Assembly: GCF_032854445.1 (NCBI RefSeq)
Contig: NC_088302.1
Span: 50,250,046-50,314,045 of the forward strand
Length of the DNA stretch: 64,000 nucleotides
Direction of reading: 5' to 3'
Origin: Liolophura sinensis
Taxonomy: Eukaryota; Mollusca; Polyplacophora; Chitonida; Chitonidae
Each line of letters starts with the position of its first letter. Position 1 is the stretch's first letter. Position numbers and translations under genes: made by a program. Below, one piece after another: positions 23,301 to 35,640 of this stretch. The notes under the pieces are model-generated. The model saw only the letters and a list, made by a program, of their open reading frames with translations, ran no database searches and was not told where the DNA came from.

Positions 23301-23763
23301 ACCCAGTGTTCAATAATTATATGATATGGAATAACATGAAGGTTTAATCAAGGAAAATTTGAGAACCAGACCAAGCATCTTTCTGGACACCTACCTACGT
23401 ATTTAATAGCTACAATGTGCATTTATTATGATATCTTAACATTGCAAATATATAACTTAATTTACAAGAAAACTATAAACACAGCGTTTAGAATAGCATA
23501 ACAACCCAACATACATGCATTTCCTTAGCCTTGCCTGGATGTTCAAACCATCGGTACCAGGGAATATAATGATACCCTGTAGCCCTGCCTTAATTTTGCT
23601 CTCCAAAGTGCAGTGACTTGTTTTATATAGAGAACTAACTTTGGTGTCAGATAGTTTTGAACACTATTTCCATGACCCTGACTGCCCTTTTATAGCTTAA
23701 ATAATTATGAATGCTGTAGTAAAAAACTATTTTATAAATTAATAAATAAGTACATAGTCGTCT
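20370..23763. other. Intergenic region upstream of SLC6; GC-richer block at about 21660-22480
   Basis: No gene is recognised. The block at about 21660-22480 has more CpG and GC than its surroundings and keeps frames of 155 and 123 codons open on the plus strand. Neither has a known motif. It could hold the SLC6 promoter or a 5'UTR exon (inference only). The rest is AT-rich and featureless. Confidence 0.5.
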
Positions 23764-24850
23764 ATGGTCAACAAACCTGACAAGCTCTAAAGAATGCTGC
23801 CTTTATCAACAGATCTGACAAACTCCATCGTGTACAGCCTGACAACAAACTTGTCCAACTATATGGTATACTGAAGCCTTTACTGCCTGACAACAAAAGT
23901 GGAAACGTTTGCAGTAATGCGACTGGCAACAAACCTAACAAACCCATGCAATCTCTAAAACTTACTGAAAACCCATGATCACATATCAGTTTAGCAGATC
24001 AGTTTTGCGTAAAACAAAATGGATGAAACCCTGAATATTGAAGTCATCATGATACCGGTACTCTTCATCAGCTTACTACTTCAGCTTATCTACATACACA
24101 GTCATCAAGAATGGATTAGGTCATACATGCTGTACAAGGTAAAATAAGTGCCAACAATTTCAATATTTTCTTCTATGTTGTTTTACAATATACTGACTGG
24201 CAACAAACCTGACAAACTCTACATTATTATGACTGGCAACAAACCTGACGAACTCTCCACTATTTTAACTGGCCACAAACCTGACGAACTCTCCACTATT
24301 TTAACTGGCCACAAACCTAACAAACTCTCCACTATTTTAACTGGCCACAAACCTAACAAACTCTACACTGTTATAACTGACAACAATCCTGAAAAACTAC
24401 ACCATTCTAATGCCTACAAACCTGACAAACTCTGCAAACAAGACAAACTATCTACGCTCTTCTTAAGGTAACAAACTCTCCATTATTATAAGTGGCAACG
24501 AATCTGGCAAACTGCACTGTTCTAAATGGCGAGAAACTGACAAACACTACACTATTCTAACTGGCAACAAACCCGACAAACTCTCCACTATTATTTATAA
24601 GTAGCAACAAACTTTACAAACCCTCCACTATTATATGTGTCAAAAAACCTGATAAACTCTACACTGTTCTAACTTTCAACAAACCTGACAATCTCTCCAC
24701 TATTATAACTGGCAACAAACCTTACAAACTCTCCATTATTATAACTTGCAACAAACCTTACAAACTCTCCACTATTATAACTTACAACAAACCTTACAAA
24801 CTGTACACTACTCAAACAGCAAATCTGATAAACTCTACACACTGTACTAA
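23764..24850. repeat. Degenerate 36-bp minisatellite
   Basis: Many copies of CTGACAAACTCTCCACTATT followed by a variable ATAACTGGCAACAAAC. The most regular part is at 24180-24380 and 24530-24830; copies at the edges are strongly diverged. Confidence 0.9.
24019..24138 (+). CDS. Possible short exon or small membrane ORF (uncertain)
   Basis: An ATG in the context AAAATGG opens 40 codons beginning MDETLNIEV, with a 20-residue hydrophobic stretch (VIMIPVLFISLLLQLIYI), ending at a good GTAAAA donor; reading on gives V-K-stop. It could be the first exon of an unrecognised plus-strand gene with a signal anchor, or chance. No homologue is recognised, and the surrounding sequence is minisatellite. Confidence 0.18.
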
Positions 24851-25988
24851 CAAAAAGCTACACACCTGTCATATTAACGAATCAATATACTACACGAGAC
24901 ATTCATGCACATCCATGAAAATCGTGGATTACAGGAAGTATTGAATTTCTTCCACCTGCTCTCATTATGAGAGATTACTCAATCTGAGCATCTAAACATC
25001 TGCATCATGCTTGACTCATCCAGATTTCAACCTTCTCGTGTTTACTGGGAAATAGTTGGGATAATCAATTAACTACATCTCCTTGTGGGATACTGGAGAG
25101 GTCAGGTTTCAGCATGTGGCTCAGGTCCAGAAATAATATTGCTCAGGAGCCCACTTTCTAACCATCTCTATTGCCAACAGACAAATATATCACAATGACC
25201 AATCAACATGCTGATTGCACATGTCCATCACATGTCAATCTGATCTCTATAGATAACAGCACACAGCACAAAGGAGAAAACAATTTACAGCGCAGACAGC
25301 AGTATTAAGCACAAAGCCAACAAAGCCTAAAGTAAAGATAGAAATAACAGCCTAATACATTGTATAAATATGTGTTGTTATGGTAGCTAAAGAATCCATT
25401 TTGCCCTGAGAGAAATTAAATTTATTTTGGAAAGAAATCAAAAAAATACTGTTCGGCTTAGGTATGACATAGGAAAGAGACTTAAATGAATATATAAAAT
25501 TTTGAAAAACAATAAAAACAATAATCCAAGGGCTATAAAATGTTTGTCGGATATGAAATCAACCTATATCAAGGTAAGTAGTGGAATCATGTAGAGCTGA
25601 ATGTCATGTAAAGTCATGTAAGTTTAGCTTGGAATGCGTCATGGAGTTTCTAAGCACCATGCAACCAATAACAAACTAAAACGAATCTATCATACTGTTT
25701 TCGAAGTGAAATAAGAAAATAGCTTTAAAACCAATCCAGAGTGTGTACTGGTGCATGAGTGTGCAAACACAGATTCAATATATGTAAATAACCAGCTGTG
25801 CACCACTTCCAGTTCAAGTTTGAGGGTACAGCACAGGGAAAATTGTTGAGTCATATATCACATTATTGGTTCATTTGCTTTCTCTTTATAATGCTATACT
25901 CCAATATTTGTTAATATGGAGTGCATAGAGAAAACCACAGACCTCTGGCATACACAGGCTTGCATACTATGCTGGTTGAAGACAGGGG

Positions 25989-27612
25989 TACAGCCTATTA
26001 TGACAAAGGCCATATGGAGCAGATGGGAGCACATGACCAAGGCCATATGGAGCAGATGGGAGCAGATGACCAAGGCCATATGGAGCAGATGGGAGCAGAT
26101 GACCAAGGCCATATGGAGCAGATGGGAGCACATGACCAAGGCCATATGGAGCAGATGGGAGCAGATGACCAAGGCCATATGGAGCAGATGGGAGCAGATG
26201 GCCAAGGCCCTATGGAGCACATGGGAGCAGATGACCAAGGCCATATGGAGCACATGACCAAGGCCATATGGAGCACATGGGAGCAGATGACCAAGGCCAT
26301 GTGGAGCAGATGGGAGCAGGTGACCAAGGTCATATGGAGCAGATGGGAGCAGATGACCAAGGCCATATGGAGCAGATGGGAGCAGATGACCAAGGCCGTA
26401 TGGAGCAGATCACCAAGGCTGTATGGAGCAGATGGGAGCAGATGACCAAGGCCATATGGAGCACATGGGAGCAGATGACCAAGGCCATATGGAGCACATG
26501 GGAGAAGATGACCAAGGCCCTATGGAGCAGATCACCAAGGCTGTATGGAGCAGATGGGAGCAGATGACCAAGGACGTATGGAGCACATGGGAGCAGATGA
26601 CCAAGGCCATATGGAGCACATGGGAGCAGAAGACCAAGGCCATATGGAGCACATGGGAGCAGATGACCAAGGCCGTATGGAGCACATTGGAGCAGATGAC
26701 CAAGGCCATATGGAGCACGTGGGAGCAGATGACAAAGGCCATATGGAGCACATGGGAGCAGATGACAAAGGCCATATGGAGCACGTGGGAGCAGATGACC
26801 AAGGCCATATGGAGCACGTGGGAGCAGATGACCAAGGCCATATGGAGCACATGGGAGCAGATGACCAAGGCCGTATGGAGCACATTGGATCAGATGACCA
26901 AGGCCCTATAGAGCAGATGACCAAGGCCGTATGGAGCAGATTGGAGTAGATTACCAAGGCCGTATGGAGCAGATGGGAGTAGATTACCAAGGACGTATGG
27001 AGCAGATGGGAGCAGATGACCAAGGCCGTATGGAGCATATGGGAGCAGATGACCAAGGACGTATGGAGTAGATGGGAGCAGATGACCAAGGCCATATGGA
27101 GCAGATGGGAGCAGATGACCAAGGCCGTATGGAGCAGATGGGAGCAGATGACCAAGGCCATATGGAGCACATTGGAGCAGATGACCAAGGCCATATGGAG
27201 CAGATGGGAGCAGATGACCAGGGCCATATGTTGCAGATGGGAGCAGATGACCAAGGCCGTATGGAGCAGATGGGAGTAGATTACCAAGGACGTATGGAGC
27301 AGATGGGAGCAGATGACCAAGGCCGTATGGAGCATATGGGAGCAGATGACCAAGGACGTATGGAGTAGATGGGAGCAGATGACCAAGGCCATATGGAGCA
27401 GATGGGAGCAGATGACCAAGGCCGTATGGAGCAGATGGGAGCAGATGACCAAGGCCATATGGAGCACATTGGAGCAGATGACCAAGGCCATATGGAGCAG
27501 ATGGGAGCAGATGACCAGGGCCATATGTTGCAGATGGGAGCAGATGACCAAGGCCATATGGAGCAGATGGGAGCAGATGACCAAGGCCGCATGGTGCACA
27601 TGGGAGAGTATG
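25989..27612. repeat. 33-bp minisatellite, left block, about 49 copies
   Basis: The unit is GACCAAGGCCATATGGAGCA plus GATGGGAGCAGAT. Because 33 is a multiple of 3 and the unit is stop-free in several frames, long open frames arise on both strands (for example MTKAIWSRWEQ, DDQGHMEQMGA and, on the minus strand, HLLHMALVICS). They lack splice or start context and are not called as genes. A higher-order 297-bp duplication lies at 26975-27568. Confidence 0.97.
26975..27568. repeat. Higher-order repeat: two copies of a 297-bp block (9 x 33 bp)
   Basis: The variant-marked string GGGAGTAGATTACCAAGGAC starts at 26975 and again at 27272. The following eight units carry the same ordered variants, including GGCCATATGTTGCAGATGGG. 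This is a recent segmental duplication within the array. Confidence 0.93.
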
Positions 27613-28279
27613 ACCAATATAGTGTCATGTCCGACATTCATGTACCATTCGTAGTCCATAAAGGGCGTTCCAAGTCGATAATGGCAAAATCCATTTCCGA
27701 AACAACGTTTAACACTAGCTCCAAAAGACAAAGGTATGTAAGAAATTATACAAATAGGAAATAAAGCCGGTAACACACAAGACAGAAGCAGTCATCAGTT
27801 TTCAATGATACTGGGCAGACAGTGGGTATTCCAGGCATGAATTCCATACCAAAGGTCAAATTCGTAGTCCATTAATGAGTTCCAGGTCAAATAACAATTT
27901 AACAAGGTATCTCAGTGGCGCTTTGATTGCAACTGTTCATAAAGGCATCATGCAGATGTAATGAGCATGGCTGCCTTTACGGCCCCTAGCACGAGGTTAA
28001 GCGGTATTAGATACATTTTGAAAATGACAAGCGTTACAGACCTTAACTGAACAGATTGTGATTCAAAAGTAACAGACCGTTACGTCTTTCCCTTTAATAT
28101 GTAAGGATCTCATACCACAAGAGGTGCCATCTATGATGTTACACATGACATGCTGGTCTGTATAAAAGCTGTCTACAAGATAGATGGTTACACTTGGCTA
28201 TCAGCGCCATCTATGTTGTTAAATACCATGTACGTGACAGATATGTACATAAGGATAACAGCGTCGTCTATGTGGTTGA

Positions 28280-29815
28280 TCACAATGCAGATCGCCAGAG
28301 ATTCTGAACACTCTGTCCATACCTGTCAACCAGAGTGTTATACTCAATGTAAAAGTTGAGAAGCTTAGAATGAAGGCATTTGATAGAGTATCCTTGACAA
28401 ACTAGTTTTTGAAGTAGCAACTTGTGACGCAGATTAAAGTCATCACAATTAACGCAAGATCTGACAAATGCTACAAGGCGAGATATGTATACGCCATACG
28501 CAGGACCCTTTGGTATATTGCTATCCATATAAGGATAATTTACAATATCAAAATTGAAATTATCCCTTTTGTCATAAAGGCCGTGTGAAAGTAGACCATG
28601 TTCGTCGTTGTACAGATATAAATCCTAATAAGATGCACCATCAGGACTATCTGTTGTCATCTTTAAATCCAATGAAGGCAGATAGATTTCCTTCAACGCT
28701 TCAGCAATATGGGGGTTATTTAACGCCAGTAGATCATCAATACACTGCTTGGTACATGAAAAGGATCGAGCTTTAAAGATATTACTTTTAAGTAATTTCT
28801 GCATATCGTCGTATTCACATGAAAACAGGTATAGGTCTGCCAAAAAGAGGCGCACAATTGGTACCCAATACCTGTGCACTGTTGGTAAATGGTATCCCCG
28901 AAGTTCACATAAATGTTATTAATGGGAAATTCAAGTAATTCAGCAATAGGTCAATAAATAATGTAACAACCCATGAGTGGGAATCTTTATAAATAGTAGA
29001 ACCAAAGAAAGCCTCATTGCTTCTGACGTTAATGTAACGGTGACCTGTTTTAGTGAATACCGAGACAATTAACAACGATATTCTTTAAATAAGATCTTTG
29101 GGAGGAATTGTAGTAGAGAGAGAGTACATGTGGATACATCTTTGTACGGTACATGCACATAAGCATCAATTTCTTCTGTAAGACGTTTGGAGTTGTTAAG
29201 AATCCACATGCAGTTGACACCTGAATTTTTTGTTATGGCACAATACTTATTTCAAAATGACTTTACTTCTTGTAACACTCTTGTAAGTAGGGTTGACAAG
29301 AGTTTGGTGATACAACTCCTTGAACCCGCAATACATCGAGCCTTGTACGGGGATTTATGCATTTTAGGAATCCAGTAAAGTTGTAGTATTTCTGTATGAC
29401 GGGTAGGTATTTAGGGTCCTTTCTTTAAGAAAGGTTTTGTGTTTATTAAATAGTTCCTCCAGAGTACATGTGGTAGCAGAATACGTGGATGTTGTTGTAG
29501 ATGTATATAGCTCTTGAACAAAAAATTTGATAATAATAATTCTTGCAAATAAAGATGACATTATTAGTAGCCTTGTCTGCTATAGTGAGGACACATTTAC
29601 TATGAAGGTCAGCGAGTGCTTCTTGCACAGTGGGATCCTTCAGAAACTGTTAAACTTTAGGTAGAGCATCAATGTCTATACGGTATATAGCTAAACTAAC
29701 CTTCTTTTTGACAATCTCAAGCCAATCGTTAAGTTCCAAAGAATCCACTTTCTCCCGTTTTGACCATTTTTTAACATATTCCTCAAGCGTCGAGATGATA
29801 TTTTTTGTTAGATCG
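28280..29815 (-). mobile_element. Decayed retroelement with reverse-transcriptase remains
   Basis: Minus-strand fragments in several frames give, in order, a polymerase N-terminal part (VLTIADKATNNVIFICKNYY), an RT palm part with LFLADLYLFSCEYDDM and a mutated YIDD core reading CIDDLLALNNP, then LYDKRDNFNFDIVNYPY and NIPKGPAYGVYISRL. This last block is typical of one RT class common in marine invertebrates, perhaps Penelope-like; the clade is not certain. Stops and frameshifts (for example a stop after SPDGASY) show it is dead. It sits between two blocks of the same 33-bp array; its 3' limit lies somewhere in 27613-28280. Confidence 0.82.
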
Positions 29816-30404
29816 AATGGAGCAAATGGGAGCAGATGACCAAGGCCGTATGGAGCAGATGGGAGCAGATGACAACGGCTGTATGGAGCAGATGACCAAG
29901 CCCATGTGTGGCAGATGGGAGCAGATGACGAAGGCTGTATGGAGCAGATGGCAGCAGATGACGAAGGCCGTATGGAGCAGATGGGAGCAGATGACCGAGG
30001 CCATATGGAGCCGATGGGAGCAGAAGACCAAGGCCATATGGAGCAGATGGGAGCAGATGACCATGGCCCACATGGGAGTAGATGACCAAGGCCATATGGA
30101 GCAGATGGGAGCAGATGACCAAGGCCTATGGAGCAGATGGGAGCAGAAGACCAAGGAACTATGGAGCAGATGGGAGCAGATGACCAAGGCCATATGGACC
30201 AGATGGCCAAGGCCCTATGGAGCACATGGGAGCAGATGACCAAGGCCGTATGGAGCAGATGACCAAAGCCCTATGGAGCAGATGACCAAGGCCCTATGGA
30301 GCAGAAGACCAAGGCCCTATGGAGCAGAAGACCAAGGCCCTATGGAGCAGATGGGAGCAGATGACCAAGGCCGTATGGAGCAGATGACCAAGGCCCTACA
30401 CAGC
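29816..30404. repeat. 33-bp minisatellite, right block
   Basis: Same unit and same orientation as the block at 25989-27612, but more degenerate, with deletions of half units (for example GACCATGGCCCACATGGGAG). It abuts the 5' end of the decayed retroelement. Confidence 0.95.
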
Positions 30405-32505
30405 AGATGTGTCTAAAATTCTCTGTACAAGGCCGGGATTGAGCCTGCACCTGAATTGAATTAGGAAATACCAGTACGCACTTAATGATGTGCCAGCTCT
30501 GCATTTTTTTTTGTTATATATGCACACGAGATCAATAGCTAGGAAAAACTTACAAAGGCCAACCACATTAAAGCTTTAAGCTTCAGGAATAAGGTATTCC
30601 AATAAAAGACAGGTTATACCAAACAGTGATTAATTCTGTTACACAGAACTGTGCAAAACTATAAAATCAATTGAAGACTTGAATGATGGCCAGTCTTAGA
30701 GACGCTCAAGATGTTTAGAAAAAATTGTAGGAAGCCCTGTGTAATTCGCTTAATATCTGGTGAAGTCCAGGTTTTATAGCATCCCTTCCCTTGGTTAAGC
30801 CACAGCATACAAAACAACCACGTGTCTTTTTGCTTCTTTTTCAATGTTTATTGGAAAAATCAAACCACTCCATTCAATGGAATGCCAGCGGAAAAGATAG
30901 AGGTACACATAAAATACAGTGCTAGCTCTTACACCCCTTGATGAATACATTCTTCTAATGAGGGAAGCATTAGCAAGGTAAATTGGGCCATCTTTAACAA
31001 CATGCATTCAGGGACGACATAGAGTGTACTAATCAATAATAAATTAGCCTTCAGGTAGAGGAAAATGATCACCAACATGTACACTGGCACAACATAGCAC
31101 TCAAAGCACATTTCCAATTTATATTGACTTTATCGGATCTGTTTTTTGCTGTGTCAAGAATATTTCATGCCATCATTTAACAATTCTTTGTTTGGCATAA
31201 CCTGATCCTCTCAGAATAAACATGGTGGGTCAGAAGGGAAAGCTTTTTTATTCTGGATAAAGAAAGGCATACTTGAGGTTTTAAGATACGGAGAAAAATG
31301 AAACTAAATGTCTATCGAAGGCCCAATAAAAACTTTGATGTAGGGCTGTTTGGGTAAGGTATGGTCACTCAGGTAGTGCAAAACAAACATACTGTTATTG
31401 ACAGCCTCACCCAAATGACAGTCATCTGGTCTATCAGTGGGAGAAATCTGGGGAGCTTGGAGGAAACTGGGCAGGATTTTTCACCACATCCATGTATCTG
31501 ACAAAACTCTTGGCATAGAGTAACAATACATTTCAGTGTTAAAGTCACCTTTACACAACTGGTATACTGCACTGGTATATGTTATTTGTTACATGCCCAT
31601 TGTTTGACATATTCTTTTACGTTTTCATTTTTTTTTTCAAAATTTGATTATTCAAAAGGTTTACACACAAGGCATTTAAAGTGCCAATTCATCTGCCGAG
31701 TATTCAAAATTTTTAGATTTTTAGAAAGCTAAAATTCCATGTTTTTCTCACATTTGTAAATCCTTCGTGAATTTAGTTACACCAATATTATTTGGTGTTT
31801 TACAGTTTTATGGAAAAACAGACATGAAACAAAAATCCACTTTTTATTTTGCCTTACTAGTATCTTAATGTTTTCACGATTTTCCTGTTTTTCAACGCTT
31901 TCTGATCATGTAAATATGTCTTTAGCAGGAAAAATGGCTGGAATAGTCCATATTTTCCACAAATGACGATTCCCAAGTTTTATTTCCATGCTATATTCTG
32001 GCATTCAAGAAACATTTATTCAACAATCCCTGACGGTCCCTGAAGTAAGATGATTCCCATACAAGAAATGAGAACAAAACAGCACGTCATCATCATCAGA
32101 CATACCACTGAGAAATGTACCTAAAAATACCTTCACTAAGTTTTTAAAACTTTTTGAAAAACAATTAAATTCACTTAAAGATATTCACTTGAAATCTGAA
32201 GTAGGCTTTTTATAGTGTTGGATGGCAATGATGTTTTACGGACATTTTTCTTGACCTTTATGTTTGGCCATAAACAAAAATTCTTGTGATTTGCATTATG
32301 CAATGTGCACTAAGAGCTATTCTCATGCCTATTCCATGGTCAAAAAAACAAGGCCATGCATTCTTACAAGAAAACACATTTATATCACATCATCAAAATA
32401 TCTAGTCTTGGAAGATTCATTTTGTATAGTTTACACAGTTTGTTACAAGTACATGTAGCTGCAATAAGCAGCTCAATAAATTGCTCTGTAGGCCTGTCAG
32501 TCAAA
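30405..32505. other. Intergenic, no gene recognised
   Basis: AT-rich sequence downstream of GEMIN8 with only short open frames. No exon with homology, array or RNA gene was identified. Confidence 0.65.
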
Positions 32506-32760
32506 TTTTGTGGCCTAGAGGTTAGCATGCTACCACAGCACAATAACTCAGGAGACTCTAACCATGTGATTGCTATGACTTCTAGTCCAGTTCATGATGG
32601 CTTCATCCCCATTTATACCTGGAAAGCTCTGCCAGCGTCCTGCGGAAGGTCATGGGTTAACCTCAAGCTCTGCCAGGTTTCCTTCCCACCATGATGCTGG
32701 CAGTCATTGTATATGTGAGATCTTCTTGAGTCGTAAAAATCCAATCAAATAAATAAATAT
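32506..32760 (+). repeat. SINE, full-length, plus orientation
   Basis: It has the head TGTGGCCTAGAGGTTAGCAT, B-box-like GACTTCTAGTCCAG, body CACCATGATGCTGGCAG and tail CAATCAAATAAATAAATA. It lies about 200 bp beyond the GEMIN8 stop codon. Confidence 0.92.
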
Positions 32761-32949
32761 CTTTTAACATGGGACTTTCTCTTCACACAGAGGCCTGACT
32801 GCATGAAGACATGGACTATTTGCAGGATACTGTAGCTATTCTTCATTTAGACACCACTTTTCCCATGAGAGTTCAAGGACCAACTCTGACTAAACTGATG
32901 CAAGAAAGCCATATCACAGGGAAGACTCATTATTTCAAACAATTTCACC

Positions 32950-33263
32950 TTATGCAGAAGAGAAGTGCGTCTGCTTCAAATTACATTTACACGAGACACA
33001 GTATCCCACCGAAACAGTGAATCCCCTGAAATTAAGAGTGAACAATTCACTTATCAACTTCATGAAAAACACAATTTTCAAGGGCATATTTGGCCAGAGT
33101 TTTGGTTGAAGGATATCAGTGTTTCGGTCAAAGGTCATCTGCATGGCAGTCTCCATCCCATGAATCATTGCAGCTCCTTTCCCATACAGTAGTTTCATTT
33201 CTTGGGTTCGCCTCGCACCTGGCCTCTCCGTCGGTGCCTGAGTCGTGGCTGTCTTTCGATTAG
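32950..33263 (-). CDS. GEMIN8: GEMIN8 coding exon 3 and stop
   Basis: After the acceptor GTGTTTCAG it encodes APTERPGARRTQEMKLLYG, then GMETAMQMTFDRN and QPKLWPNMPLK, the conserved Gemin8 C-terminus. Human Gemin8 stops right after PLKF. Here 40 further codons run to TAA at 32950. No obvious polyadenylation signal was found just downstream. Confidence 0.92.
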
Positions 33264-35449
33264 CTGAAACACGAACAAACGGAAAGATGAGTGCTGGAAT
33301 AACTGAATATATTCTCAGGTACTCTTACTGAAATTGTGTATTGCACATTTTGAGGTGACCTCATTTTTACATCAGCATGTATCTACTATGTACACGAGTC
33401 CAAATACAGATGTCAGTGTATATGTTTCAAGTTCAGCATTGATTAATCATGAACTTTGATTTAAAGGGGATAAGATTTAGAACCATGAACCTGTCATTTG
33501 GTGCTATTTATTCAAAGACTCAGAAACTTTTTCAGTTTAAAAGACTGTACTATAGCCACAGACTACTCAAACACTGACATCAGTCCTTTGTTGCAAAGGT
33601 TATTTATGTATGTCCATCTATAATGTATGTTATTTATGAGTTAAGGTGACGAGTGACAATTTTTTTCACATACATATAATTACAAGTTCTAAATGGGAAA
33701 TATGAATGACATCCATTAAAACATACAACTATAAGCTATTTATGAAATAAACTTACTTTTTTCTGCATCAACATACACATCTCCACTATTTTCCACATCA
33801 CTCAACTTCTTAGCATCATCTGTCAAAATAATCAAGAAAAATCGTCATTAATTGCACCTGTTACAGTTTCAATTCATTCATACAATATTTCATTTTCCCC
33901 TTCCCTACCATATCCATGATGAGTTGTGTCGCTTTGTGTAACTAAGGGTACTGCATCAAAAAGCAGTAACAACATCCTCCAACCATAAAACTGTTGATAA
34001 GAGAACAATAAGTGACGTTAATAGACCGGTCAAACATATGCCTTGTTTATCTGACTGTTGTTAAAGCAGCATACTCAAGAATATTTCACTTAAGCTGTAA
34101 AAATAACAGTTCAATAATTAACAACCACAATAGTATTTATGTACATATAAAGTTATACTGAACAACCAAATGGCTGCCTTGACATAAACAATACACCTGC
34201 CACAAGACAATATCAATATGAAGAACTGTATACATGAAAGATGGTACACGTTGCCATGCAGAAGAATAAAGGTGATTTTAAACTACTGCAATTTTCCGTA
34301 ATGACAACTCATGAACAGATCTCAAGAGGACTGGTTCATTCATCATTCATATATGTCCCATTTTCTACCTCAGAACTAATCACCTAGACAGTTAGAACTT
34401 CAAATGAAACAACTAGCATTTTATTTAATTCTAAACAGTATCAAAATGTTTTGGTGACACAAAGCATAAGAACAAAAAATGTTTGCATGCACAGGTCTGG
34501 GATGATTTCTAGTGATAAATATCAGTTAAATTCAGTATCACCCTAATCAAGAAATGTTGACTTTAATATTATAATGATGAAATTTGTGGGCAGAGCATAT
34601 TAAAACAACACAGAACACATCTAACCTTGCTTGGCAGACAGAAAAGCCCAAAACCGAAGCTGAATTAATGATGATTTAATTTTAAACTAGCAATCTCATG
34701 GACGAAGGACAAGCATATGACACCCTACGCAACCACAAGCTCCAATGTTAAATATAAATACCTCGTTCTTTCTTATGCTTTCTGGACTGTGCAAAAAATT
34801 CCACCATTTCATCTGTGATTTCCATTTCAAACTGTTCAGGATTAATGGCAGTGGCTAACTTTGATTCAGCTCCCTCCAGACAAGAGCTACTCTCTAAACC
34901 AGATGATGCTGTGTCTCTGCTTGTATAAGAACTCGATTTGGTATGGTGCGGTGTTCCTGTATTCACTTGCTGACTTTGTGTGTTAATTGAAGTCCACGTT
35001 GGGTAGGTGGTTTCTAGTGGAAGACGTGGCCTTTGTGATATGGCACTACGATGGAATGAAGCATATGGATTAAAACGTGACACATTGGGCTTAATGCTAT
35101 GGCTTTGAGTGGCACTCCCAGGGCTTAACCTGGAAGTTAACATCTGGTATGTCTCCAGGTGTTTGTGATACCAGTTCATCACTTGATGGTAATGTTTCCA
35201 GTACCTCTGAAAACGAGGATCCAGATACCAGTCTACAGTGTTAAGATCTGGAAATAGGCCAGCTGACTTTCCCCCAGTGGCAGTAGCCTGATTTCCTGGA
35301 CCAGCAGGACGCTCTGGGAGGTGGGAAGAGCCCTTTACACTACTCTCAATTTCTGACGAATCCTGGGAGGAATCTTCAGTTGTCACATCACCCCTCTCCA
35401 GTTGACTGTCTGGAGGCTCCATCATCAGGTCTGGAAGAATATAATCCAT
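32950..35449 (-). CDS. GEMIN8: Gem-associated protein 8 (SMN complex subunit), complete three-exon gene
   Basis: The exons 35449-34762, 33819-33757 and 33263-32950 join to 1,065 nt, or 354 residues plus a TAA stop, with matching phases. Family knowledge: Gemin8 binds SMN and the Gemin6/Gemin7/Unrip module and helps load Sm cores onto snRNAs in the cytoplasm; it also sits in nuclear gems. What is seen: residues about 73-102 contain DWYLDPRFQRYWKHYHQVM, like the vertebrate block WYSHPVYARYWQHYHQAM. Residues 209-229 read MEITDEMVEFFAQSRKHKKE, and a later block is APTERPGARRTQEMKLLYG, followed by QPKLWPNMPLK near the end. The start ATG has an in-frame TAA four codons upstream. The protein is longer than the roughly 240-residue human one because of a Ser/Glu-rich N-terminal extension of about 70 residues, an expanded middle and about 40 extra C-terminal residues. 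It is divergent from WDR17. Confidence 0.95.
33757..33819 (-). CDS. GEMIN8: GEMIN8 coding exon 2
   Basis: A 63-nt exon between TTTTGACAG and GTAAGT, phase 1 in and 1 out. It encodes DDAKKLSDVENSGDVYVDAE K. This matches the position and character of the human linker between the REER block and APTERPG, including the pattern L-S/D-x-Y-V-x-A. Confidence 0.93.
34762..35449 (-). CDS. GEMIN8: GEMIN8 coding exon 1
   Basis: It encodes residues 1-229: an acidic, low-complexity N-terminus, the aromatic block with RYWKHYHQVMNWYHKHLETY, a Ser/Thr-rich middle, and the conserved MEITDEMVEFFAQSRKHKKE. The donor is GTATTT in phase 1. The in-frame GTG just before the ATG is preceded by AAA AAT-type codons and a TAA, so the ATG at 35449 is the first plausible start. 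Confidence 0.94.
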
Positions 35450-35487
35450 CACTTTATTTTATGAGAGATTTTTAAAAGAAAAGACAA

Positions 35488-35640
35488 CAGTATTTATTTA
35501 TTCACTTATTTATTTGGTTGGTGTTTTATGACATACTCAAAAGTGTTTCACTAATACAACAGCAGTCAGCACTATGGTGGGAGGAAACCAGGCAGACCCT
35601 GGAGGAAACCCACGACCAAAGACAACTGTTGGCCACATGC
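35488..35640 (-). repeat. SINE, minus orientation, 5'-truncated
   Basis: The plus strand reads TTATTTATTTGGTTGGTGTT, then TCACTAATACAACAGCAG and CTATGGTGGGAGGAAACCAG. It is immediately upstream of the GEMIN8 start codon. Confidence 0.88.

Noticed and set aside
26532..27776. 414-codon open frame on the minus strand
   Set aside because: It is the reverse reading of the 33-bp minisatellite with repeats of HLLHMALVICS; no homology, and equivalent frames are open on the other strand.
34748..34761. Reading GEMIN8 exon 1 through to a local stop (GIYI)
   Set aside because: The GTATTT donor after KKER and the homologous next exon in correct phase show the gene is spliced there.
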